Part shown: positions 49,901 through 57,282 of the stretch, in pieces
How positions within the stretch are numbered: the first letter of the stretch is position 1
How the letters are laid out: each line of letters starts with the position of its first letter
Source of the DNA: a virus
IMG/VR virus record: IMGVR_UViG_3300044613_001835
Location: 1-64,000 of that record
Reading direction: 5' to 3' (one strand)
DNA: 64,000 bases
Notes under the pieces: model-generated
What the model was told of the DNA's origin: nothing
Database searches by the model: none
The model's input: the letters and a program-made list of their open reading frames with translations, nothing else
Program-made: the position numbers and the translations under genes

Positions 49901-51518
49901 TGCCATCTCCAAGATTATTAAACTTATCTAGCAAACCTGCAACTGATTGTGCAATTGGTGTTACTGCCTCTAAAAATGTTTTGCCAACTGGTTCAAGTGT
50001 TAATCTAAGATCCTCAATTGCTTTTTTAAACTTAGTTCCAACTGCATCCTCTAAAACTCCAAGTTCTCTTTCAGACATAATTGCAAGTTGTTCAACAGAA
50101 TTTGTTGTTAATCCAAGAACTTTTGCAGCCTGTGTTCCGTCTTTTGTTACGTTTTGAAACAATGTTGATAAACGTGAGAACTGAAACTTACCAAATAACT
50201 GCTCAATTGCACGAGCACGATTAAGTGGGTCTAGAGTATCCAGCGCTCTTGAAAAGTCAATAACTGTACTCTTAATATCACCCTGATTACCTTCAACAAT
50301 TGCTTTGATATTAATTCCCATATCTGCAAGCATTTCAGATGCTTTTTTAGTTGGATTAATGAGTGATGCTAAACCAGACTTAAGTGCGTTAGCACCTTCT
50401 GATGCATTGATTCCGCCTTCTTTCATTGCTGTTAAAAAGAATGCTAAATCTTCAACATCTCCACCAAGTTGTTTTACAACTGGACCTGCTTTAGGAATTG
50501 CAATAGTTAAATCTTCAATAGATACGACTGTTTGGTTTTCAACTGCGTTAAGGAAGTTAATCTTTTTTGCCAAATCTTCTGCTGCTGTACCAAATGCGTT
50601 TGTAATAGATATAGTTGTTTCTAGAGCCTGTCCTTGCTCTACACCACCAAGAACTGCAAGTCTTGTTGCTTGGGCTACCTGCGCTGTAAGTTCTGCACCA
50701 GTCTTACCCATTGCTGCAGCATCTGCTGCCATCTTCATCGTATCTACAACTGCAATTCCATACTTAGTAAATGATTCTGCAAGTTGTCTTACATTTTCAA
50801 GAGCCTCATTTGTTTGTTCTGTTGTTGTAAATATATCTCCATATACACGCTTAAACCTGATGGCTTGTGCTTCAAGATCCATAAAAGTTTTTCCAGCAAC
50901 AGTTCCAAGATAGGCAAGAGGAATTGTAAAACCAACCATAAGTTGGCGACCTGCCCACTGTGTATTTTTACCAAAGTTTAAAAGATTTGTAGATCCTTGT
51001 TTTACTAACTGATTGAATAATGCTTGCTTTTGTGCTGCTAATGCAACCTGTGTTCCGTAGTCTTTCATATTTAGGCTAGTTGGAGTAACAGAGATAGCCT
51101 TCATTGCACCGCTTGCATCACGGCCTAACTTAATATATTGTGTTTGTAATCTTTTTACACGATCTTGTGCTACTTTGCCAATTGTGTCAAATTCTGATTT
51201 AAATAATCTTCCAAATGTTTTTGTAGATCCGCCAGCATAACGGAAATATTCCCGCATTGAAAGTTTGTTTTTTTCAAGAGCATTTGTGAAAGATTCTGTG
51301 GATGTTCTAACGACACCCATCTGTGCTGAGAATTTACCAGTAGCATTTATTGAGTTCAGCAGATTCTGCTGCATGTTTCTTTGTTGAGCAGCAGCAGAAG
51401 CACTACCCTTTGATACCGAAGTATGGAATAGTGCTAACTGTCGCTGTAAACTTTTAAGTTCCGCTAACGCCTGCGACGTATCAATTTGTACGCCAATTTT
51501 GGCATTAACATCACTCAT
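43980..51518 (-). CDS. Tape measure protein with LysM domain
   Basis: 2512 residues, so a tail near 370 nm by the usual 1.5 angstrom per residue. N-terminal coiled coils, then the TP901-type tape measure core (about 200-560; LAQQT, GMSNEQALETT-like segments such as GGVEQGQALETTISI). Hydrophobic helices lie near 555-590 and 1190-1250. A VPAVLMPGEAVIPT motif lies near residue 690 and its relative VPTMLTPGEFVMNK near 2412. A LysM domain (about 2336-2383, SGNTLSGIAKAAGVSLSDV) can bind peptidoglycan during entry. A long middle part (about 760-1100) is not recognised. GAGGTGA precedes the ATG. Confidence 0.93.
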   Translation of the reverse strand: MSDVNAKIGVQIDTSQALAELKSLQRQLALFHTSVSKGSASAAAQQRNMQQNLLNSINATGKFSAQMGVVRTSTESFTNALEKNKLSMREYFRYAGGSTKTFGRLFKSEFDTIGKVAQDRVKRLQTQYIKLGRDASGAMKAISVTPTSLNMKDYGTQVALAAQKQALFNQLVKQGSTNLLNFGKNTQWAGRQLMVGFTIPLAYLGTVAGKTFMDLEAQAIRFKRVYGDIFTTTEQTNEALENVRQLAESFTKYGIAVVDTMKMAADAAAMGKTGAELTAQVAQATRLAVLGGVEQGQALETTISITNAFGTAAEDLAKKINFLNAVENQTVVSIEDLTIAIPKAGPVVKQLGGDVEDLAFFLTAMKEGGINASEGANALKSGLASLINPTKKASEMLADMGINIKAIVEGNQGDIKSTVIDFSRALDTLDPLNRARAIEQLFGKFQFSRLSTLFQNVTKDGTQAAKVLGLTTNSVEQLAIMSERELGVLEDAVGTKFKKAIEDLRLTLEPVGKTFLEAVTPIAQSVAGLLDKFNNLGDGTKKFIVVATTLVGIIGPVLLMTFGLLMNAVANGIKLFAIMRTGFLKLGGNSKILAEQTNYLSVEQLEAATVAASLNQAHNRLTQQFNIEASAVRALRQAYIDATVAAANFARTNPGMMMPGRGGAPKKFARGTASVPGRGNKDNVPAVLMPGEAVIPTDIAQNPQVQPIIEALLGGKLQAFGTGTGDAQPFANSPKFQPKMDLSGPSAQVLNTNPSQINSLLLGKSAFTETNEAFAARNAALLARMQGAKSQTKSNLVFGHAVDHKQISGTKVSEQFRKLGFGRENLYTAVGFDIPKEMNGQLNRKNSTVTAGEYRRAILDDNSLRTMTISLSKQGIPDTDALRVAKEIRTNLLKSLNSLPDNALINDKMIYSRMGNERSGIMGALAKSADPIVSRSARTLLGAASTSAVGGSSIKTDKLKSIDDVIKAVQKTNSNPILVKKLNELKAIDPKLLIPTSLNDKGEIVAYRRPEITGGKITKNNVINGLIDGKFKSQREFLGGGRQVLKITKSMNDRFDRLIGKQPQKETVAVRARGEYKVDAKGNLTPLTGQNTERKPASIQTTSRNVSDNRTTTLNPNETVVQRIRRLRGFANAPQVDPKTGSTTMGEVSQSARLSRAQLLAAVEKISLKEAKRRIAAEGKLTNAMNESTEAQKTTKQKLSEFSSKASLGIGAVSGLTIAASFAGGKLGEMAQTIMPFVFGLQGIVALLPMLANPWVAAVAAIALVGGTLYKMSKDMEKARQEGINLSNAMSMTSKKIVDLSVISGTVSASEEAARRRKNIVSGTVEGQRQFGQNVLGSEFGKQILADIEIQSKNGQSIKQISQNLANNLAVAVAQGAVTTSQARSIAAALGEELGSYEIPALVSGKLVSLLGPNGENLTTDPLQVTLEIQRSSMDKQAQAFQTAIKGVLENKNTFAGAKLDMAPTSIFDRFKNLFDPTTLFDYFGERKQSAKLTSAAVQLGLQEVAQNQGLVDSLNRQYDIKLKSAKTEQEINTIQGQRKDALNQLNANNANALNLLIKQKDQLGVDGFTKGIKAAADAMYKEGPMAVFKDQAIEALNKLKDSKFKTELQVGLASGQVSPTVITKILSTAAGNKGFETAFKILVDKQGLADASLISELLPSGGADDTTRTLMMSYINNNEEDFKTDMEALAFLNQINPTYGITLDLKANGIQQIATATNALKQVEGLDPQLTKEVVAKLAEEKPGEWKAFYDQWSILSEGKDFVNKNIKVAFDVVSNDPNFKGFGSSAGKSVADIIAKGGILPGPVPTGPDPVDNKNKNRDTFLDDLLIKLKLFRKESVNAMGGWNELLKQLGKGKTIDNFDGVVNKLSRLKVNESVLQFAEGLDAENAAKFFNKITDKAKNGKLVLNQYGKALNQLFPTIQAGTYLRAQEKIKNENNIQIKALDTLKKKGVDAATALKMLEDPATAAAIATGKITPEAFTKMAEETKKATAEARKFEAALKAVQFEADELAEGAAEQLSERFDFGFLEIERKARAAFKSINKMTPEEMELSVALDERSIDKIQNTIGDINSKIKSYNRTLDLIGRQETAITETYDQKIDSLNKQRDALESIKSINSFLISQQQKQLGIANALTQGDISAAAAAAQEMRAEAAQESLNRMGTGLETAANNLEVQKQRELSSITAVVNGQKLTRKQIETEITTLSDQIYNIEILQLEPLQKQADVKRQILSDLAFQIDREQKSLQINGMTRQEWNFIQQYVEASNKESNSLKINIDGIATSSTTAAGAWASILESMKAASSFSVPGAGAAGSGTPFGQAGSATATATGTATKSTGSTVTVKSGNTLSGIAKAAGVSLSDVIKANPQISNPNLIRPGQVIKIPGKMYGGMVKPMSMGGMVPKYLANGGRIGSDSVPTMLTPGEFVMNKRASAEFGPMLSMLNESKYPSMIGSGFGTQTPINNVSTSVSDNSTAVYNYNLGFSINGNNVNANDIARVVMREIKNVDSQRVRGQRV

Positions 51519-51533
51519 TTGTCACCTCATTGT

Positions 51534-51866
51534 TTAATTGTTTGCAAGAACTGTGTTCAAGAGTGCATTTGCATCTTGAAGTTTTACCCCTGAAGCAGAT
51601 TCAATAATCTTATAAACAGTTGGAAGATCAATATTCTCTTCTAACTTTTTAGCATCATCTGCAATTTCTGGCTTATATTGCTTCATAGCAATTTGAACAC
51701 AATCAATAAGGACAGTCGTTGACTTGTCATTATCTTCTGCCACCTCTGCTAGTTCTGAAAACTTCTTCATAAATGGACGAAGTAATGAGATTTTAAGCGG
51801 TCTTGCCTTAATCTTTGTACCGTCCAAAAGAACTAGTTCTACCTCTTCATACGTGCTTGTTGCCAT
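51534..51866 (-). CDS. Tail assembly chaperone, short copy
   Basis: 110 residues that align with the N-terminal half of the 231-residue protein at 52648-53343: both start MAT, then LLDGTKIKARPLKI and the block ALxDCVQIAMKQYKP, then a final INLPTVYKII-like segment (IDLPTVYKIIESASGVKL). Tail assembly chaperones bind the tape measure during tail assembly. Strong AGGAGG before the ATG. It lies directly before the tape measure, as usual. Confidence 0.78.
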   Translation of the reverse strand: MATSTYEEVELVLLDGTKIKARPLKISLLRPFMKKFSELAEVAEDNDKSTTVLIDCVQIAMKQYKPEIADDAKKLEENIDLPTVYKIIESASGVKLQDANALLNTVLANN

Positions 51867-51893
51867 TGATTTTTCCTCCTATAGGCTATGTTA

Positions 51894-51902
51894 ATTATAT
51901 CA
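51894..51902 (-). promoter_or_regulatory. Extended -10 promoter before tail chaperone and tape measure
   Basis: TGA-TATAAT on the minus strand, 27 bases before the ATG at 51866, in a 105-base gap after the methyltransferase gene. TTGTAA is at spacing 19, so the -35 is doubtful. Confidence 0.6.
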
Positions 51903-51971
51903 TGTAAGGGCCTTATTTTTACAAGTATTTTTAATGCCTTAAATGCCTAAAAAACTAAATATGGGAGGTAA

Positions 51972-52619
51972 TTAAATAAAGGGGTCTATTTTTTCTAAAA
52001 CAAAAAACCAGCCTAGGCAGTTTTCATAATTCTTGTTTAGTTCGTGCACTATTTCTTTTACATATTTTATATGAAATAAGCCAGAGGATGGTAATTCTAC
52101 TGCTGAGATGTTTATGGCATCTGGTGTGGTATATCTGTTATTTTTATTATTTAGATTACCAGAAATTAAAATTGCCTTTCCACCAGGCTTTAGCCTTGAG
52201 TACAAAATTTTAAAATAAGTATTTATTATATCTAAATTATTATGAAAACAACCCCTATCATATATAAGATCATATTTTTTGTCTGGCAAATCAAAGTGTA
52301 AATCTCCCACAATAAATTCTACGTTATTTCTACCGACATTATTTTCCTTAGCAATATTTATTGCAACCTCAGATACATCTATGGCAGTTACGCTTTTTGC
52401 TTTTTTTGATAAGAATAATGTATCATTTCCAGACCCACATCCAAGTTCAAGAACATCATATTCTTCAATATTATTTTGATTTACAAATTCTTCCAAATTT
52501 TTATCATAGGTATACGTTTCCCATGGCAATTCTTTTGTACTATTTTTACTAACATATGAATGGTTTCCAGCCCAAACTGAATCCCAAAAGCCTTTTTTCA
52601 TTTTTTTAGTTTTTTCCAT
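51972..52619 (-). CDS. Class I SAM methyltransferase (Methyltransf_25-like)
   Basis: 215 residues: VLELGCGSGNDTLFLSKKA is the SAM loop, VTAIDVSEVAINIA the second strand, VEFIVGDLHFDLPDKKYDLI and RLKPGGKAILISGN the later strands. The pattern is that of small-molecule methyltransferases (UbiE/thiopurine type). It separates the two tail assembly chaperone genes, where no enzyme normally stands, so it was probably inserted there. TTGACA lies upstream (minus strand, overlapping the previous stop) but without a clear -10. Confidence 0.85.
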   Translation of the reverse strand: MEKTKKMKKGFWDSVWAGNHSYVSKNSTKELPWETYTYDKNLEEFVNQNNIEEYDVLELGCGSGNDTLFLSKKAKSVTAIDVSEVAINIAKENNVGRNNVEFIVGDLHFDLPDKKYDLIYDRGCFHNNLDIINTYFKILYSRLKPGGKAILISGNLNNKNNRYTTPDAINISAVELPSSGLFHIKYVKEIVHELNKNYENCLGWFFVLEKIDPFI

Positions 52620-52647
52620 TCTTATAGTTTATCACATACCTATTATT

Positions 52648-53343
52648 TTATTTTGTCAAATCTTCATACTCTAATCCCATGCCAATACCAAACCCTGCTT
52701 TTTTAGCATTTTGTCCTTGGAGTGCCAAGATGTCTTTACTATCATTTGTTGCACCTTTGCTAAATACTCTAGCCTTCATATCTTCCCACTCCTTTTGGCC
52801 TCGTGACGATCCAGACTGTTTGTCTAAATCTACCCCTTGAATTGCAGCAAGAAATTTTTTTTCTTCGTAATCAAGTTCTCTACGACTAGAAAGTGTAGCC
52901 ATTAACTCTGGCATAGATAAAGACTCTTCTAACTCCTTATAATCTTTCCAAATACCCAATAAAAATGCTTCAGCCTCAATTTTTGCTAAGTCTAAATCAG
53001 ACCAGGTTGATCCACTCTCTGTTGCCTGAGTTTTAACAGTTTCCTCTGATCCCCTGTTTATTTTTATTCCTGCTGAAACATCTAAAATTGTATATATTGT
53101 GGGCATATCAAAACTATCTTCTATGTCATCTTTTTTTAACGCTATTCCTGGATAATATTGCTTCATAGCAATCCTAACACATTCCATTAAGCAATCTATT
53201 GCTTGGTCATCGTCCTCGGCCTTTTTTACATTTTCAAAAGCCTCCATAAACTCACGAAGATATTTTATTTTTAATGGAATAATCTCTAGTTCTGTTCCAT
53301 CAATAAGATTTATTACTTTATTTTGATAAACTGTTGTTGCCAT
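52648..53343 (-). CDS. Tail assembly chaperone, long copy
   Basis: 231 residues. The first 105 residues match the 110-residue chaperone; the rest has a helical domain (SWSDLDLAKIEAEAFLLG-like) and a conserved end (MGLEYEDLTK). In phages such as lambda the long chaperone is made by a programmed frameshift from the short one; here both exist as separate genes, and no frameshift is needed to reach this length. A promoter-like TGA-TAGAAT lies just before the ATG after the terminator. Confidence 0.75.
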   Translation of the reverse strand: MATTVYQNKVINLIDGTELEIIPLKIKYLREFMEAFENVKKAEDDDQAIDCLMECVRIAMKQYYPGIALKKDDIEDSFDMPTIYTILDVSAGIKINRGSEETVKTQATESGSTWSDLDLAKIEAEAFLLGIWKDYKELEESLSMPELMATLSSRRELDYEEKKFLAAIQGVDLDKQSGSSRGQKEWEDMKARVFSKGATNDSKDILALQGQNAKKAGFGIGMGLEYEDLTK

Positions 53344-53364
53344 GATTTATCTATTCTATCATAG

Positions 53365-53404
53365 GCAAAAGAAAAAACCCACCTCATAAGAGATGGGCTT
53401 TTGC
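53365..53404 (-). terminator. Rho-independent terminator after tail tube gene
   Basis: On the minus strand an 8-bp stem (CCCATCTC with GAGGTGGG, one U-G pair) with loop TTAT, then six T. An outer pairing of GCAAAAG with CTTTTGC extends it. It separates the tail tube from the chaperone and tape measure genes. Confidence 0.85.
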
Positions 53405-53421
53405 TTTAATCTAAAATTAGA

Positions 53422-54054
53422 TTATGATTGACCAAATGTACGATCTACGATCTTACCGTATGATCCTGACGCATCTTCTGGAAGAAGACGGAATGAAACT
53501 TCAAACATTGACGCTTCGTCACGCTTTGCGGATACAGTTACGTTCTCAATTGATAGAGCACGATATGCTGTGTAAACACGCTCAACAGAGTCAGAGTTGT
53601 CGCAATCTCCAGTTCCTGGTCCAACAGCAACGATTCCTCGTTCTACTGGACATTCTCCAAGTTCACCTGCAGATAGATTAAGTGTCTGACCTGTAGATGC
53701 TGCCTTGTTTCCTGTAAGTTGTGCATCAGAAAATGCTAATGCAAGAAGCAAGTTTTCTAGTGTTGCTTCAGCAAAAGCGGTAGCAAGATTAACCTGCATA
53801 CCTTGCTTATATAGTTTTGCAACGTCAAGAATTTGGTCTACCTGGACTTCACCGAAGTCTGGTTGGAACTGCAATTCTAGACCGTTCATGGTGTAACCTA
53901 TGTTAGTGTAATCTGCTTCATCTGAAAGTGTATCTTTAAAAGACTCACTTGCGTCAAAAGCCTCCAGTGTACCTGGAGTTAGAGTTGTATCAGCAACGAA
54001 AAGTGCTGCTGCACCAACGATAATGTTGTTTGACGTACCACGGCTATATGGCAT
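53422..54054 (-). CDS. Major tail tube protein
   Basis: 210 residues, beta-rich: MPYSRGTSNNIIVGAAALFV and LEFQPDF-type strands, then NVTVSAKRDEASMFEVSF near the end, the strand pattern of tail tube proteins. Strong AGAGGTGA ribosome site, own terminator and a -10 in front fit an abundant virion protein. It lies between connector genes and chaperones, the standard location. Confidence 0.7.
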   Translation of the reverse strand: MPYSRGTSNNIIVGAAALFVADTTLTPGTLEAFDASESFKDTLSDEADYTNIGYTMNGLELQFQPDFGEVQVDQILDVAKLYKQGMQVNLATAFAEATLENLLLALAFSDAQLTGNKAASTGQTLNLSAGELGECPVERGIVAVGPGTGDCDNSDSVERVYTAYRALSIENVTVSAKRDEASMFEVSFRLLPEDASGSYGKIVDRTFGQS

Positions 54055-54112
54055 ATTATTTCACCTCTTTCATAAAGTATATTAAGTTGTTTGGCGTGTT
54101 TCCTCAAAACCT

Positions 54113-54118
54113 ATTATA
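54113..54118 (-). promoter_or_regulatory. -10 element before tail tube gene
   Basis: TATAAT on the minus strand in the 71-base gap before the tail tube gene; a weak or absent -35. Confidence 0.45.
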
Positions 54119-54125
54119 CCGCTGT

Positions 54126-54704
54126 TTATGTATATCTAGAATCTGGCTCAGTCTTGATGTGATAGTCATACTCAATAATTAGTTTGTTAACAAAAAGGGT
54201 TCTTGCGGATGCCAACTCTGCTACGTCCCTACTTTCGTCCGCCTGATATACCCTGGTATTGTGAAAATAAATGTTATATGGGATAGATACTTCTCCAGCG
54301 GAGTTTAGTATTGGATTTGAAAGACTGTAGGAGTTGATGTCTTGGGCTGAGGCGTCTTCACGATCAAGGGCATTTGAAATAACACGAACTGAGTCTATTA
54401 ATTTACCAACATCCGTAGAGTATATAAAATAGATCAACTGTTCTCTTTTATGAGCATAAAAAGGGGTAGGTCTAAATCTCATCAATCTATCATAGACAAT
54501 TAATACTGGGCTTTCTGTTTGCCTAATTTGAATACTATCATTATATAAATCTTCAATATTGGTTGGAATTTGTGCTGGAACCATAGGATTTACACCTGGA
54601 GATAATAAATCTGATTCTGCTACAAGTTCATAAAATGCTAACTCAGACAAAACATATCTATTTAAAAATGTGGGTGGAAAACCAGTGTCCGTTAATATAC
54701 TCAT
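54126..54704 (-). CDS. Tail terminator/completion-like protein
   Basis: 192 residues, mixed alpha/beta. LAFYELVAESDLLSPGVNP and LIYFIYSTDVGKLIDSVRVI occur, and it lies between the connector genes and the tail tube gene, where tail terminator proteins lie in siphoviruses. No motif proves this; the call is by position. Confidence 0.5.
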   Translation of the reverse strand: MSILTDTGFPPTFLNRYVLSELAFYELVAESDLLSPGVNPMVPAQIPTNIEDLYNDSIQIRQTESPVLIVYDRLMRFRPTPFYAHKREQLIYFIYSTDVGKLIDSVRVISNALDREDASAQDINSYSLSNPILNSAGEVSIPYNIYFHNTRVYQADESRDVAELASARTLFVNKLIIEYDYHIKTEPDSRYT

Positions 54705-54708
54705 AGTC

Positions 54709-55386
54709 TTATTCTACCCCAATTGTTGCATTAGCAATCCATTTAAACCCTGTATCAATACCCTTGCTTCTACCCATTCTTGATCCAGCCTTCATGTTTG
54801 CCTTATAAAGTTTTGGCTTTTTAATATAATCATAAATACCAGAAGCCTTTAAAAATGATTGCTTAAAATATCTTAAGATAAACTCATCTACTGTTTTTTC
54901 AAAACTTCCATAAACCATATCTCCCCCAGGATTGTCTACGGTAATTGGCTTACTTGTAAAAACTTCTCCACTTGGTCCATCAAATTTTAACACCCTAGAT
55001 TTAGTTGGCGCAATTGTAACTGGAACACCATTTTCCATAATCTTTGCTTTATTATAAAATGGCACAGTCATTTTTTCAGACACCGTTCTTGACTGTCTAA
55101 ATGAAGAATTAATAGACAATCCAAGATTACTAACAGTATATTTTAAATCAAACAATCTTGCATTTGGGCTACCAGTTTGATTCCACTCATAAATATGGTG
55201 CAATGCTTTTGGATTTGATCTTGCTTCAACATCAACATATTGTGCAAGAGCCTGAATCACTCCGAGGCCTAACCTATCTAAAAATACTTTTTTACCTTTA
55301 TGAATACCATCTAAAAATCCAACAGAATAGTCAATAATATTTTTCATTTGTTTATCAAAAAGTTTTGTATTCATTGTAACTATCAT
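54709..55386 (-). CDS. Head-tail connector/tail protein, unknown
   Basis: 225 residues: MIVTMNTKLFDKQMKNIIDY, then helical N-terminal half and beta-rich second half (VPFYNKAKIMENGVPVTIAP). Basic C-terminal part. Position suggests a neck or HK97 gp10-like protein. It overlaps the next gene upstream by 1 base. Confidence 0.5.
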   Translation of the reverse strand: MIVTMNTKLFDKQMKNIIDYSVGFLDGIHKGKKVFLDRLGLGVIQALAQYVDVEARSNPKALHHIYEWNQTGSPNARLFDLKYTVSNLGLSINSSFRQSRTVSEKMTVPFYNKAKIMENGVPVTIAPTKSRVLKFDGPSGEVFTSKPITVDNPGGDMVYGSFEKTVDEFILRYFKQSFLKASGIYDYIKKPKLYKANMKAGSRMGRSKGIDTGFKWIANATIGVE

Positions 55387-55835
55387 TAGTCACCTACAGT
55401 CTGATTTTCAGTTCTACGCCATAGCATTTTATAATATTCTATAGATCCAAATGGTCCAGTAAATGGCTCAACTGTTGCTATCTCATAAATAGTTCCTCTG
55501 CCAGATCTTGGCCCAGCAGTTTCTTTATAAATTGTGTTATCACTTGCATCTCTAACATTTGTTACAAGTATATTTGTTGTTGCATTGTTAGCATTATTTG
55601 AAGAAAGTCTGGGGTCATTTTGGGTCCTTGCAATAAGTTTATTTTCATATTGTAAAAATGCTTCTGGTTTAATATCTTCTGTTCCTAAACCACCTACTGG
55701 TGTTGCATTGCAGATTATAGTTCTATCATAAACCCAATCCTTTTTAGGTTGACCATATTCCCCTTGTGTAAGAATTGGAAAATATACATCAGCCTTCATT
55801 GGATACATAAAGTCTGTAACTTCACATGAGTTCAT
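55386..55835 (-). CDS. Head-closure-like protein
   Basis: 149 residues, beta-rich with GEYGQPKKDWVYDRTIICNA, a block resembling small head-closure (SPP1 gp16-like) connector proteins. Lies between the 333-residue connector and the 225-residue gene with 1-base overlaps on both sides. The call is from size, composition and place. Confidence 0.5.
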   Translation of the reverse strand: MNSCEVTDFMYPMKADVYFPILTQGEYGQPKKDWVYDRTIICNATPVGGLGTEDIKPEAFLQYENKLIARTQNDPRLSSNNANNATTNILVTNVRDASDNTIYKETAGPRSGRGTIYEIATVEPFTGPFGSIEYYKMLWRRTENQTVGD

Positions 55836-56836
55836 TATAAAACTCCAGGACGAACAATATTATCAACATACTTAGACAAAATTTTGTCTACAATAATATT
55901 TCCAGTACCCTCAATCATTCTCTTGTCATACTCAATTTTAAATTGATCAGTGCTGTAGTTTTTTACATATCTCTTATAATAATCTAATTTGCCACATTTA
56001 ATATCATTAATCAATAACTTTGTAGCATCTTGAATATCAATAGGAACCACCTTATATCCTGTTTCTACTAAGAAAATATAATCTGTTCCATTTGGAAATC
56101 CTACGCCAGCGGTGATGGTCTGAACATTTCCACTATCCTCTGTATCAAATATTGCAAATGAATCTGAAGAGGCTACTGGAATTCTTGCTGGACGTCTTTC
56201 TGCCCTATTTAAAGAATCTGTTGCTTGTACTGGGTCTTTTGTAATTGCAGTTTTATCTTTAGTAATTAAATAATTAAAATCGCCTAATGCTGGTCCATCT
56301 GAATCATTAATATCGTAAACCAGTTCTGCATTTTCATATGCCTTTAAAATTTTATGTGTTCTATCCCAAAGTGGAATATAGTCTGTTTCTTGTCCAACTA
56401 CCTCAAGATATTTGCGTTTATAATAAAATCCGTCAACTATAGTATCAATAATTGCTCGTGCTAACGATTCATATTCTTTATACTTGGCAATATCTGTTGC
56501 AGAGGTTTCATTGTTTGCAATTGCCAGTTCTGTTGGATCTACGTATGGGCGCTCAATCTGTAGGTTATCTTCAACTACAATGTCACCACGCTCTCCATTA
56601 ATGTCTTCATAAATAGTAACTGCATAAGATTTGTCATATTTTACAAAATCTCCATTTAACTCATATGTAATTGTTCCTTCTGAAGAAGATGTTAATCCAG
56701 ATTCTCCACTAATGAATTCTTCAATTTCTGTTTGCTCTGGAACATCTTCAATGACAAGTATATAGTCTGCTGTTTCGTCTGGAACCTTATAGGTTACGGA
56801 AAGCGGGTATGGTGGTAAGCGAAGTACTGTTGACAT
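55835..56836 (-). CDS. Head-tail connector-like protein
   Basis: 333 residues, longer than usual small adaptors. The N-terminal half is beta-rich (LPPYPLSVTYKVPDETADYI) and the C-terminal half mixed with a helical end (LINDIKCGKLDYYKRYVKN). It may be an adaptor fused to an extra domain. It overlaps the 118-residue gene by 1 base. No specific family recognised. Confidence 0.5.
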   Translation of the reverse strand: MSTVLRLPPYPLSVTYKVPDETADYILVIEDVPEQTEIEEFISGESGLTSSSEGTITYELNGDFVKYDKSYAVTIYEDINGERGDIVVEDNLQIERPYVDPTELAIANNETSATDIAKYKEYESLARAIIDTIVDGFYYKRKYLEVVGQETDYIPLWDRTHKILKAYENAELVYDINDSDGPALGDFNYLITKDKTAITKDPVQATDSLNRAERRPARIPVASSDSFAIFDTEDSGNVQTITAGVGFPNGTDYIFLVETGYKVVPIDIQDATKLLINDIKCGKLDYYKRYVKNYSTDQFKIEYDKRMIEGTGNIIVDKILSKYVDNIVRPGVL

Positions 56837-57192
56837 TAATCTTTACGGTAATAAGATGCTACTTCTTCAGGCGACGCTATACGTACTAGCCTATGAGTTA
56901 GCCACTTTTCCGATGCCTCCTTTGATACTATGTTGTACCCCACTTTTAATGCACCTAAATTATCCATGTGAAGATTTTTATCTGAATATAAGGCTACTTT
57001 GTTTGTTATGTTTTCAGCCTTATCCACTTCTTCTACACGCTCTTCTTTATTTTCTGGTGGAAACCAACTAGCAATGATTTCTAAAATTTCAAGTTTGGTA
57101 GTTGCTTCAAAAAGTTCTATATTATTTTTTTTAGCATATGACTTTAATGCTAAGACACTTTTAGTTGATAGTTCTTCCATTGTTGTATTCAT
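56836..57192 (-). CDS. Small structural-region protein, unknown
   Basis: 118 residues. The N-terminus MEELSTKSVLALKSYAKKNN with a following LEILEIIASW looks like a SAP/Rho-N-like helix-extended-helix. The second half is beta-rich (NLGALKVGYNIVSKEASEKW) and may be a decoration or adaptor domain. Separate promoter and AGGAG upstream, just after the major capsid terminator. Confidence 0.5.
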   Translation of the reverse strand: MNTTMEELSTKSVLALKSYAKKNNIELFEATTKLEILEIIASWFPPENKEERVEEVDKAENITNKVALYSDKNLHMDNLGALKVGYNIVSKEASEKWLTHRLVRIASPEEVASYYRKD

Positions 57193-57214
57193 AATTCTCC
57201 TGTACTCATTTGTA

Positions 57215-57223
57215 ATTATACCA
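57215..57223 (-). promoter_or_regulatory. Extended -10 promoter after capsid terminator
   Basis: TGG-TATAAT on the minus strand directly downstream of the capsid terminator hairpin and about 23 bases before the ATG at 57192. Confidence 0.55.
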
Positions 57224-57235
57224 GAATAACAATAA

Positions 57236-57261
57236 GGAGGACGGTTTTTATACCGCCCTCC
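57236..57261 (-). terminator. Terminator hairpin after major capsid gene
   Basis: On the minus strand a 10-bp stem (GGAGGGCGGT with ACCGTCCTCC, one G-U) and loop ATAAAA, then a T-rich stretch (TTATTGTTATT). The T run is interrupted, so it may be leaky. Confidence 0.75.
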
Positions 57262-57282
57262 CTAGTACGTGATTGTTATATT

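Noticed and set aside
50305-50913. 202-codon plus-strand frame within the tape measure gene
   Set aside because: Antisense shadow of a long Ala/Lys-rich gene; no promoter or ribosome site and the opposite strand is clearly coding.
52620-52647. TTGACA as promoter of the methyltransferase gene
   Set aside because: The -35 match is perfect but no acceptable -10 stands at 16-18 bases; left out as a promoter.
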